Shown here: positions 10,984 through 20,305 of the stretch, piece after piece
How the letters are laid out: the number at the start of each line of letters is the position of its first letter
Numbering within the stretch: the stretch's first letter is position 1
Origin: Amphiura filiformis
Taxonomy: Eukaryota; Echinodermata; Ophiuroidea; Amphilepidida; Amphiuridae
Assembly: GCF_039555335.1 (NCBI RefSeq)
Contig: NC_092647.1
Coordinates: 13,871,594-13,935,593, forward strand
Reading direction: 5' to 3'
Length of the DNA: 64,000 bases
Notes under the pieces: model-generated
The model's input: only the letters and a program-made list of their open reading frames with translations
What the model was told of the DNA's origin: nothing
The model's database searches: none
Program-made: the position numbers and the translations under genes

Positions 10984-13050
10984 GGCCTAAATGTAACAAT
11001 AATAGTTAATATACAGCATCATATGGTCAGCAGAAGAAAATTACATCCATCACCTATGATGTCATATCAGTGTCCTTGACCGGGGTCCTTACTCCTTGAC
11101 CACTGAACAGCGTGATATCATGTTGATAACAGATCTATAGAATCAAAATCTTCATCATATCAACAATCTGTGATCATATGGACCATATTGATGTGAAAGT
11201 AGTTATCTGTCATATCCTGTGTCGTTTTATGGATAAAATGACTCAAAATGTTATTGATGAAATGGTTGCTATCATAAACATCAGTTTTGTCTTTTCAACG
11301 GGAAAAATCCGATGCAAAATAAAGTTTTTAGGGCCTAGCTATAATATGGGCATAATTAATGCATGTAGGCCTATAGTACTGAGCAATGTACCCCATTTGA
11401 CATGCACTTATAGATAAATAAATTGTCTTACTTTATTAATTTAATAACTTCTTTATTATAAATAAAATGACACATAACTTATGTGAAGTCACTTTTTATC
11501 TTTTTTTATTTGATTCATAAAATTACATTCAACAAAATGATTGAAGAGAAAACACACAAGGCACTAGCAGACTGTTATACTTATAGAATGGAGTAGGTAA
11601 GATGCCATGCCCATAGCTTCGCAGGAGTTCTGACTAGCAATCAACATGATCATCACATTCAGAAAAACACAGTTTAAGAGTGAAGATTGTAGTGAGTAAT
11701 CAGTCCTTTATAAATGTGCTGGCCATTATCTATTATAATAGGCCTATAGTAGGCTTAAACTATACATTGCGAATTAATATCAAGTTATTTTAAAATAAAA
11801 TGTACATGTAAGTTAACTCAAACAGGCAGTGTATTTGTGACGTGGTAGGCCTATATCGAAAGCAGTGAAATCGGACATTCCTAAGCGAAGATATTGAGTT
11901 CGTAAGTTCTGGTATTACAAAATTGGAAATTGAGATATCGTGGGTAAAAAGCTGAAAAGACAAAAAAAAAAAAAAAAAAAAAAAACAGACCAGAACAATT
12001 TGGAGTAATGAATTAAAGAGTTGACATGAGATTAGAAATTAATGTTTTCTGCTGTTTCCGTGTTCTCATCGTTGATGGTTTGGTGGACTGGCATGTAACA
12101 ATCCCATGGATGTAAGCGTGATCCTAAAAATGCCTTTCACACTGACCAAAACTAATTACAAGACCTTTTCTACATTGAGGCTGGCTTTCCCTTTTAAAAG
12201 GAATTTTTATTCTTAGTTTTATTTAAACTTTATTTTCTATTTCGCCTTTTACTTTTTCCTTTCCTTCCTTTATTAGCTTTCAATTCATCATAATCAATGA
12301 TATGCCTAGCCTATGGTTCGCTCGATTCCAATCATTCTATATCCAAAATTTTGCTGAACCATGAAATGGAATCAGCCTATATTAGTGTATGTTACTAATG
12401 TGGTATCTTACCCACTCCATTCTATAATAGTCTGCATTGTGTGTTTTCTCAGTCTTCAATCATCAAGTTGTTGAATGTAATTTTATAAATCAAATAAAAA
12501 AGATAGAAAGTGGCTTCACTTTAGTTACGTGTCATTTTTGGCACACTAATTTATTTATTTTTTGGCACTATAATTTATTTATTTTCTGTAAGTGCATGTC
12601 AAAATATGGGGTACATTGTTCAATACTATAGGCCTACGTAAATAAATTATGCCCGTATTATAGCTAGCCCCTAAAAACGTTATTTTCCATCGGATTTTCC
12701 CTTTGAAAAAACCAAACCGATGTTTAAGATAGCAATGATTTCATCAATATCATTTTGAGTAATTTTTATCCATAAAACGATACAGGATAGGATAGATAAT
12801 TACTTTGACTTCAATGTGGTCCATATAATGAAGATTTTGATTCTACAACATTATTAGATCTCCGGGTTAGATCTGTTATCAACATATCAATTATGCACTC
12901 ACAGGCAACCAAACATCATGTTATCATGCTCGATGTCAAAGATACTGTACATGACCATGAAAATGCCACTGATATGACCTCATTGGTGATATAATTTTCT
13001 TGTAAACCATGTTGATATGCTGTAGAACAAGTTATTGTTATATGTAGGCC
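10984..13050. mobile_element. 2 kb foldback element with about 640-bp arms
   Basis: The left arm begins GGCCTAAATGTAACAATAA and the right arm ends TTATTGTTATATGTAGGCC. Pairing continues inward through TGTTGATAACAGATCT, TTTTATGGATAAAA, GGGGTACATTG and GAATGGAGTAGGTAAGAT and their complements, to about 11,620 and 12,380. Identity looks roughly 80-85 percent. The centre includes a run of about 23 As at 11,965. No transposase or long frame is present. M1 and M3 have ordinary module sequence at the equivalent position. Confidence 0.75.
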
Positions 13051-13321
13051 AGAGGATGATTTAAGGAAGCCCTATATCATGCACTGCAAACGTGTTATCA
13101 CTAGGGTTTCAACTGCCACTTTACTTTTCAAATCCCATTGAACTCTGTGCAAAAGATGTTGTTTAAGAATTGTGCGTGTGTCATTATTACTTGGTCGATT
13201 TCAGAACAAAAGTGATGTATGCATATTGCATAAAGGATAATTCACACCTTCTGTAGGTAACATAAAATGTGAAATCGACTAGCATTTTGAATGCGTTTTT
13301 ATTGTAAATAAATTTGAAAAC

Positions 13322-13612
13322 TTTGTTTTATTTTTTTTCAATACGCCGTTATTGCAGTATTGGCATATAGGCATGTAGGGTTCTCTTTGGTGTAGGTTCG
13401 TTCAAGTATTTGTAACTTTCTAAACACAGTGAAGCCTCTACACGGTGTCTGCTCATCTGTCCTGAATGATTGAGACTTTGCTGCAGTATATTTAGCAAGA
13501 TTTTTTATTTCGTATGACTAGACCTTATAAAGATCTTGGAAAGATATAGCCTTCATTAATGCTTCTTTATGTGTTTGCAGGTTATTTGACACTTTGAAGC
13601 CTTTAATTAACA
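13322..13612 (-). pseudogene. Decayed zinc-finger tail, left part (M2)
   Basis: Near-identical to M1 5,250-5,547 and M3 25,540-25,822. It is degenerate finger sequence on the minus strand and ends at ...AATTAACA, where a LINE has been inserted. The other half resumes at 15,012. Confidence 0.75.
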
Positions 13613-14869
13613 ATCTTGGTGAAGAATACCAGTCGGCCTATCGCTCTCTGCATAGTACAGAGACAGCGCTTCTCCACGTCAAGACTAACATCATGCAGTA
13701 CCTTTACAACCAGCAAGCTGTGTTTTTGGTTTTACTACATCTGTCAGCTGCATTTGACATGGTAGAGCATAGTGTTTTGGTTCATCGTATGGCTAACGAA
13801 ATCGGCCTAAGCGGAACTGCACTAGACTGGTACAAGTCATATTTTACCAACAGAACCACCAAAATTTGTATCAATGGTACTTTTTCTGATCCTCATCAGA
13901 TGTACTATGGCCTTCCACAGGGTTCCATCGTTGGTCCAGCATCTTTCAGAATTTACATCATCCCGGTTGGTCGTATTATCAGGAAGCATCAAATCCATTA
14001 CCATATGTATGCCGACGACATTCAGCTCTTTTTAAATTTCAATCCTTCTGATTCGACTTCCATTCAATGTGCTCTGTCAAGACTCTCAAACTGCATTAGC
14101 GAAATAAAACTGTGGATGACTAACAACATGTTGATGCTGAACGATAACAAAACGGAGTTTTTTTATCGCTGTTTCACCACACAATAGGCGCAAGTTACCA
14201 TCAAATATCCATCTTCAAATTGATAACAATGTTATCATTCCCTCTGACACTGTTCGCAATCTGGGTGTCCTCTTTGATGGTCAGCTTTCCATGTCAACCC
14301 ACATTACAAGCTTGTGTAGCAATGTCACTTACTATCTTCGTAACATAACACGTATACGCCGGTTCTTAGACAGAGACACATGCCACCACATCGTTAGGTC
14401 ATTAATTCTTTCTCGTCTCGACTATGCAAATGCAGTTCTACTTGGAGCAAACGCAACTTACATCGCGAGACTTCAGAGACTGCAAAATTGGGCAGCAAAA
14501 CTAATTTTCTGTGCAAAGAAGCGTGATCATGCAACACCGTTCATCAAAGAGCTCCACTGGCTTACTATCAAGAATAGAATAACATTCAAAATCCTTGTCA
14601 TTGTTTTCAAGTGCCTAAATGGCTTTGCTCCATCATACCTTGCCTGCAACTTGTCTCTGTACTCACCTACACGAACTGGCTTACGATCTTCAACTGACAC
14701 TACCAGACTCAAAATTTACACACCTCGCACTCTTCAATCTGATGCCGACAGATCATTCGCATATGTTGCTCTTCGGTTGTGGAACACTTTACCACCTGCT
14801 CTGCGTTCTGTGCCATCACTTCAAATGTTTAAGAAAGGACTTAAAACACACCTTTTCACGCAATGATTT
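13613..14869 (+). pseudogene. Reverse transcriptase fragment, frameshifted and catalytically altered
   Basis: The first frame (to 14,187) holds RT motif A as LLHLSAAFD, motif B as LPQGSIVGP and motif C as YADD at 14,008-14,019. The second frame (about 14,190-14,869) holds the LINE C-terminal region, with RRFLDRDTCHHIVRSLILSR and the ending FKKGLKTHLF. The frames are separated by one extra T in a 7-T run at about 14,158-14,164. Motif A normally has an invariant Asp before LSAAFD; here it is His (codon 13,738-13,740), so the enzyme would be dead even without the frameshift. There is no genuine start: the frame enters from flanking finger sequence. The parent protein would copy LINE RNA at a nicked target. 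Confidence 0.88.
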
Positions 14870-15011
14870 TCTTTTGTTTCATATTATTTGCTTGCTTTTA
14901 TTTTTGTTTGTTTTTTATTATAGTGTATCATCACACACGCTGTGATCTCTATGAAACAGCGTGTCATAAATACTTTGAATGTATGTATGTATGTATGTAT
15001 GTATGTATGTA
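13613..15011 (+). mobile_element. 5'-truncated CR1/L2-like non-LTR retrotransposon
   Basis: It carries the 3' half of a LINE reverse transcriptase, a short 3' UTR and an (ATGT)n tail of about eight units (14,979-15,011). Both junctions are exact against the empty sites in M1 (after 5,547) and M3 (after 25,822), where AATTAACA runs straight into TTTGTAAGG. No obvious target-site duplication is present. A simple-repeat 3' tail instead of poly(A) is usual for the CR1/L2 group. Confidence 0.85.
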
Positions 15012-15383
15012 TTTGTAAGGCTTTTCTTTGGTAAGGGTTCGTTCGTGTGCGTTCAAGTCACCAGACTGTGTGAAGCCTTTATTACAGTATTGGCATATGC
15101 AAGGCTTCTCTTTGCTATATGAATTCGTTAATGGGTTTTTAAGTTAGATGATACTGTGAAGCCTTTATTACAAGCTATTACAGTACTGACATATGTAAGG
15201 GGACTCTTTGAGCTTCTTTAGTATGGGTTCGTTCATGAAGCCTTTGTTGGTCGCAGTATGTAAGGTTTCTCTTTGGTATGATTTAGTTCATGATTCTTCA
15301 AACTACCTGAATGTGCAAGGCCTTTATTGCAATACTGACTATTTTGTATGAGTACTTAATTGAGTGAAGCACTTGTGGCAGTA
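15012..15383 (-). pseudogene. Decayed zinc-finger tail, right part (M2)
   Basis: Continues the relic fingers interrupted by the LINE, with finger signatures on the minus strand and multiple indels. It corresponds to M1 5,548-6,008. Confidence 0.7.
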
Positions 15384-17003
15384 TTAGCAAGACTTCTCTT
15401 TAGTATGTATACGTTCGTGTGTTTTAAAGTCACAAGACTGTGTGAAGCCTTTGTTGCAGTATTGGCATATGTAAGGCGTGTCTTTGGTATGGATTCGTTC
15501 ATGTCTTTTCATGTCACCTGACTGTGCGAAGCCTTTTTTACAGTATTGGCATATGTAAGGCTTCTTTTTGGTATGGATTCTTTCATGTTTTTTCAAGTTA
15601 CCCGACCCAGTGAATCCTTTGTTGCAGTATTGGCATATGTAAGGCGTTTCTTTGGTATGAATTCGTGCGTGTATTTTCAAGTCACTAGACTGTGTGAAGC
15701 CTTTTTTGCAGTATTGACAAATGTAAGGCTTCTCTTTCGTATGAATTCGTTCATGTGTTTTCAAGCTACCTGACTGTGTGAAACATTTGTTGCAATGTTG
15801 GCATATGTAAGGCTTTTCTTTGGTATGGATTCGTTCATGTCTTTTTAAGTTCCAAGACGTGGTGAAGCCTTTGTTGCAGTATTGACATATTAAAGGCTTC
15901 TCATTTGTATGATTTAGTTCATGATTATTCAAACTACCTGACTGTGCTGTGGTATGGGTTCGTTCGTGTCTTTTCGAGCTACCTGAATGTGTGAAGCCTT
16001 TGTTACAGTATTGGCATTTATAAGGCGTCTCTTTGGTATGAATTCGTTCATGTGTTTTCATGCTACTAGACTTTGTGAAGCCTTTGTTGCAATATGAACA
16101 TTTGTAAGGTGTGTTTTTGGTGTGAATTGCTTCATGTTCTTTCAAGCAACTAGACCGTGTGAAGCTTTTATTGCAGTATTGACATTTATAAGGCGTCTCT
16201 TTGGTATGGGTTCGTTCATGTCTTTTCAAGTTACTTGAGTCTGTGAATCCTTTATTACAGTATTGACATATGTAAGGCTTCTCTTTTGTATGAATGCGTT
16301 CATGTGTTTTCAAGTGACTTGAATGTGTGAAGCCTTTGTTGCAGTATTGGCATTTATAAGGCGTCTCTTTGGTATGAATTCGTTCATGTGTTTTCATGCT
16401 ACTAGACTGTGTGAAGCCTTTGTTGCAATATGAACATTTGTAAGGTGTGTTTTTGGTGTGAATTGCTTCATGTTCTTTCCAGCAACTAGACCGTGTGAAG
16501 CTTTTATTGCAGTATTGACATTTATAAGGCGTCTCTTTGGTATGGGTTCGTTCATGTCTTTTCAAGTTACTTGAGTCTGTGAATCCTTTATTACAGTATT
16601 GACATGTGTAAGGCTTCTCTTTTGTATGAATTCGTTCATGTGTTTTCAAGTCACCTGACTGCGTGAAGCGTTTGTTGCAGTATTGGCATATGTGAAGCTT
16701 CTCTTTGGTATGATTCCGGTCATGTAACTTTAGCTCACTCCTGATTGGAAACGAGTTTTGACAATGTTGACCTTGGTAAAATGCCTGTTTCGAATCGTTC
16801 TCATTTGTTTGCTTTCTTGTTGACTTCTTTCTGCTTGGAATGGGTATCAACTTCTTCTTATAGTCATACCAGTATCTACGAATCCACAGCTCATGATAAC
16901 GTAGATGACACAGATATCGATGTGTATTATTAAAGAACCTTTTGCAATATTTACACACGTGAGGTATCAGGTACTCCCATTCTCGTGGCCTTCTTGGAGG
17001 CAT
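15384..17003 (-). CDS. C2H2 zinc-finger array B, terminal coding exon
   Basis: A protein of 539 residues starting MPPRRPREW, with the same splice acceptor (TTTATTTCAG) two bases before the ATG. It has one N-terminal finger, the WIRRYWYDYKKK stretch and a linker shorter than in A (the ADDIRRDGF segment is missing). One degenerate finger follows, then 15 regular fingers and one half-finger (about residue 350) that lost its two cysteines. Fingers 2-5 and 6-9 are a recent tandem duplication of 336 bp (exactly four fingers). The last finger is in frame and the protein ends TKEKSC, unlike A and C, which are frameshifted there. It is probably a nuclear DNA-binding protein and the best-preserved family member here. 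Its 5' flank was replaced by a mobile element at 17,097. Confidence 0.87.
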   Translation of the reverse strand: MPPRRPREWEYLIPHVCKYCKRFFNNTHRYLCHLRYHELWIRRYWYDYKKKLIPIPSRKKSTRKQTNENDSKQAFYQGQHCQNSFPIRSELKLHDRNHTKEKLHICQYCNKRFTQSGDLKTHERIHTKEKPYTCQYCNKGFTDSSNLKRHERTHTKETPYKCQYCNKSFTRSSCWKEHEAIHTKNTPYKCSYCNKGFTQSSSMKTHERIHTKETPYKCQYCNKGFTHSSHLKTHERIHTKEKPYICQYCNKGFTDSSNLKRHERTHTKETPYKCQYCNKSFTRSSCLKEHEAIHTKNTPYKCSYCNKGFTKSSSMKTHERIHTKETPYKCQYCNKGFTHSGSSKRHERTHTTAQSGSLNNHELNHTNEKPLICQYCNKGFTTSWNLKRHERIHTKEKPYICQHCNKCFTQSGSLKTHERIHTKEKPYICQYCKKGFTQSSDLKIHARIHTKETPYICQYCNKGFTGSGNLKKHERIHTKKKPYICQYCKKGFAQSGDMKRHERIHTKDTPYICQYCNKGFTQSCDFKTHERIHTKEKSC

Positions 17004-17096
17004 TTCTGAAATAAAAGAATGATAAATGGCATTCTATCTAATTGAGGCAACATTGTGAATCCTGATACACGATTCATTATCAGGCTACTTTACTTC

Positions 17097-19400
17097 TAAA
17101 ATAACGCGTCGTATCCGCCGTGTTAGGGAAGATATCGGCGTCAAATTCGATATATACGGTAAGGGTCGAATTACAAACTACCCGAGGGGGTCGATAGGTC
17201 ACTGCTCTTAAAGAATTAATTTTGTCTAGGGAAATATCGTATTTTTCGTTCTATAGCACGTATCGAGGAAAAAATTCGGGTTTTGACCTCGTGATCCCTC
17301 GACCTGGAAGTGATGCTTGACCCGGAGCGATCCTTTGACGAACTTTGATCCCTACGTGTCCATGTACTCGTATAAAATGACTTATTATCGGTGTGACATA
17401 AACCAGTTAGAATCCACCACCATCACATACAACAAAATACACCAATGCGTAATGAAATGCGTCAAAGCGTAACGAAATGCGTCGATTGCGAAATGAAATG
17501 CGTCAAAGCGTAACGAAATGCGTCGATCGCGTAACTGAATGCGTCAAAGCGTAACGAATTGCGTCAAAATGCGTCATTGCGTCCTAATATGCGTCAAAGC
17601 GTAACAAATTGCTTAAAAATGCATCATTGCGGCGTGAAATGCGTTGAGGCGTAACGAATTATTTCAAAATGTGTCAAAAATAACGTGATTCTTTACGCAA
17701 TTTAACTATGACATCGTTTCCGGTACAAAGTGGCGCACTTCCGATACAAAACTTCACTTTCAAAATGCACTTCCGGTTGACCTTTGACCCAGAAGTGACA
17801 CTTGATCCCTTAATTGCATCAAAACGTAACAAATTGCGTAACGAAATGTATCAAAATGTAACATATTGCGTCAAATTGCATCGATCGCGCGACGAAATGC
17901 GTAACGCGAAAGTGAGGTTTAACATTGGGTTAATAACGAGTAAAAGAGTTGATTGTATTTTGTTTCTCTACTTTATTATCTTTAATTCGCGGGTTCATAT
18001 TCGTCATCCTCTCCCATGGCAGTGACATTATCATCTTCATCGTACTGGAACAGCCCGTAAAATTTAGAGCGATGTTTAGCCATCGTTCTCTTCACGGCTT
18101 TGTCCACCTCGACGCCATTCTCCATTTTCTCCTCGAGATCGTCCGCGATCTCCGTGTAAACTCCGTCGTCTTTGAGAAGCGCGTGGCTTCGTAGAAACGT
18201 GCTGTACCGCTCGAAAAAGTCGCGTTTTACGGCCCATGCAGTTTTCATATGGGCATTTTCCCTCGCCATCTCCGGATCCATGCCGTCGCCGACGTACTTT
18301 TCGTATTTTTGCCTCCTCATATCTTCCGTGGCTCCCTCGTACCATTCCCGATAAGCCTCGTTGTCTTCCAGTTCGTCGCCGGATTCTCGGTCCGAGACAA
18401 CCTCAGAATCGTTATCGTCGGACTCCTCCTCTTCCTCCTCCTCTTCGTCTTGTTCTTCAAGGTGTACGTGTCGCTTGTGTCTCTCAAGATCGTACTTGCG
18501 CGAGAACGCCCTGCCGCACACGGAGCAAGGATAAGTTTTAAAGGTATTCATGTCGACTTTTCGGAAGTTAGGATCGAAATGATCGATAGGTTTAAATTAA
18601 CGAACTTATATTAAGCTTTTGCGTTACGCTAATCATTACGCAATTGACGCATTAAATTGCGCAATCGACGCAGTTTTACACATTTCATTACGCTTTGACG
18701 CACATTGCAGCGTAATTGACGCAATTTGCTACGCTTTGACGCAATTCGTTACGCTTTGACAATGCAATGACGCATTTTGACGCAATTCGTTACGCTTTGA
18801 TGCATCTCGTTACGCAATTGACGAAATTCGTTACGCTTTGACGCATTTCATTACGCAATTGACCCGATTCATTACGCTTTGACGCATTTCGTTACGCGAT
18901 CGACGCATTTTGACGCATTGGAGCATTTTGTCGTATATGTGATGGTGGTGGGAGGAGGGGATGGGAGAATTTGTTCTCTAGTTTTATCCAGTTCTTTATC
19001 GCAATGCTCCGCTCATCGACATTCCTTATTCATTTATGCGCTCATTGACTCATTTACTCGCTCATTGACTCATTCCACCGCTCATTTGCCCGCTCCTTAG
19101 CTCATTCCACCACTCATTCGCTCATTTACACGCTCATCGGCTCATTCCTCGCTCATCGACTCGTTCCGGTACGAGTTCGACGCGGTTCGAGGTGTTTTGT
19201 TCAAAAACCGAATTTTGTTACCTCGATACGTAGTATAGAACGAAAAATATGATATTTCCCTAGACAAAATCAATTTTTTAAGCGCATTGACCTTTCGACC
19301 CCTAGACCCCCGCGGGTAGTTTGTAATTCGACCCTTACCGTATATACCGAATTTGACGCCAATACCTTCCGTAATACGGCCGATACGACGCGTTATTTTA
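17097..19400. mobile_element. 2.3 kb terminal-inverted-repeat element carrying its own zinc-finger gene
   Basis: Both ends are TAAAATAACGCGTCGTAT (inverted), and the arms pair over about 190 bp (17,097-17,283 and 19,210-19,400). Further inward a second pair lies at 17,415-17,455 and 18,912-18,953 (CCACCACCATCACATA and complement). Then come dense copies of a short motif, GCGTCAAAGCGTAACGAAAT, pointing one way on the left (17,443-17,910) and the opposite way on the right (18,620-18,925). Between them is one gene (17,982-18,551). The right side also has tandem GCTCATTGACTCATT repeats (19,000-19,160). No target duplication is visible and about 175 bp of array B's flank is missing. I do not recognise the family. 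Confidence 0.75.
17982..18551 (-). CDS. Single-finger C2H2 acidic protein inside the TIR element
   Basis: 189 residues, ATG at 18,551-18,549. Residues 7-30 form one C2H2 finger (CSVCGRAFSRKYDLERH, then KRHVH: C-x2-C-x12-H-x4-H). Residues about 32-50 are an almost pure Glu/Asp tract. The remaining 130 residues are charged and look helical, with motifs EWYEGATEDMRRQKYEKYV, GMDPEMARENAHMKTAW and KRTMAKHRSKFYGLFQYDED. A poly(A) signal AATAAA lies just after the stop (complement at 17,972-17,977), so it may be a complete one-exon gene. Codon use is more GC-rich than the surroundings, suggesting separate origin. I do not recognise the family. It could bind the flanking iterated motif, regulate it or help mobilise the element; that is inference. 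It is unrelated to arrays A-G beyond the finger fold. Confidence 0.7.
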   Translation of the reverse strand: MNTFKTYPCSVCGRAFSRKYDLERHKRHVHLEEQDEEEEEEEESDDNDSEVVSDRESGDELEDNEAYREWYEGATEDMRRQKYEKYVGDGMDPEMARENAHMKTAWAVKRDFFERYSTFLRSHALLKDDGVYTEIADDLEEKMENGVEVDKAVKRTMAKHRSKFYGLFQYDEDDNVTAMGEDDEYEPAN

Positions 19401-19650
19401 GGCAAATTTTTTCCCTTATTTTTAATATTTTAAAAAATTTTTGAAATTTGTTTTTTTTAATTTTTTGTTGGAATTTTTTTTTTTTTTTGAAATTGTTTTG
19501 AAATTTTGTTTGGGAAATTTGATTTTGAAATTTTTCTCATTTTTTTCAACTTTTTTCTTTTCAAATTTTATTCAAATATGCTAATTAGCCACGCCCACCT
19601 CATGAATATTCATATATGCTAATTAGCCACGTCCATCTCATGAATATGCA
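19401..19650. repeat. T-rich tract and 46-bp tandem duplication
   Basis: 19,401-19,570 is low-complexity A/T sequence. 19,577-19,650 contains two copies of ATGCTAATTAGCCACG(C/T)CC followed by CTCATGAATAT. There is no gene. Confidence 0.6.
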
Positions 19651-19654
19651 AACC

Positions 19655-19862
19655 GACCTTTGACCCACCTTGGTGACCTTTGATCCGAAAGGGACGTCAT
19701 CGTGACCTTTGACACGTGATGACCTTTGAACAACGGTGACCTTTGACCCGGAAGTGACCTTTCACGTGACGTCATCGTGACCTTTGACCCGTGATGACCT
19801 TTCACCTTTGACCTCGGATGACCTTGACCCGGAAGTGACGTCAACGTGACCTTTGACCTAGC
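19655..19862. repeat. Array of TGACCTTTGACC (DR1) and TGACGTCA motifs
   Basis: About ten TGACCTTTGA-type units lie in 208 bp. Three are perfect TGACCTTTGACC (19,737-19,748; 19,778-19,789; 19,847-19,858), the reverse of AGGTCAAAGGTCA. Two perfect TGACGTCA octamers (19,768-19,775; 19,836-19,843) lie between them. These match DR1 nuclear-receptor and CREB/ATF consensus sites; they may simply be a satellite. Confidence 0.7.
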
Positions 19863-19880
19863 GTACAAAAAAGCCACCCG

Positions 19881-20305
19881 TAACTATAATGAAAGATAAA
19901 GATAAAGACAATTTATCGCGTCTGACGTCACCTGTCAATCAAACTCGAGCACGGTTTGTTTACAAGTGTCGTGATGATGACTTGCTGAACGCGGATTTAT
20001 AACCGGGCGCCTTATTGTTGATTTTGCACCTTTCGACATGCAAACCATCTCAAAAGTTAGGTCTTATAGTAGGAAACTTTCTTTGGTGAAGGCACCATGT
20101 CCACAATGCCTGGAAAAGCTGCTTTTTGCCTTGTAAAAGTACGAACTTTTTCGCCATTTGCTGCTATTCCTTTTCTCCGATCAGCACCAGATAGATCGGT
20201 CTTCCTTTTACGCGCTGAATACCTGTGTAAACCAATCAAGGATCGTAATTGACAGTGACATCAGACGCGATAAATTGCTTTTATCTCTGTCTTTAATTAT
20301 ACTAA
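19881..20305. mobile_element. MITE with ATTTATCGCGTCTGA subterminal motif
   Basis: The left arm (19,881-19,942, AATTTATCGCGTCTGACGTCA) and the right arm (20,243-20,305, TGACATCAGACGCGATAAATT) are inverted repeats of about 60 bp. A 60-codon minus-strand frame in the interior (20,057-20,239) is basic (RKRKTDLSGADRRKG) but too short and isolated to call. After it, module M2 sequence resumes. Confidence 0.7.

Noticed and set aside
18076-18614. Alternative frames overlapping the element's zinc-finger gene
   Set aside because: Only the minus-strand frame 17,982-18,551 has a domain, a good ATG and a poly(A) signal; the others are shadows.
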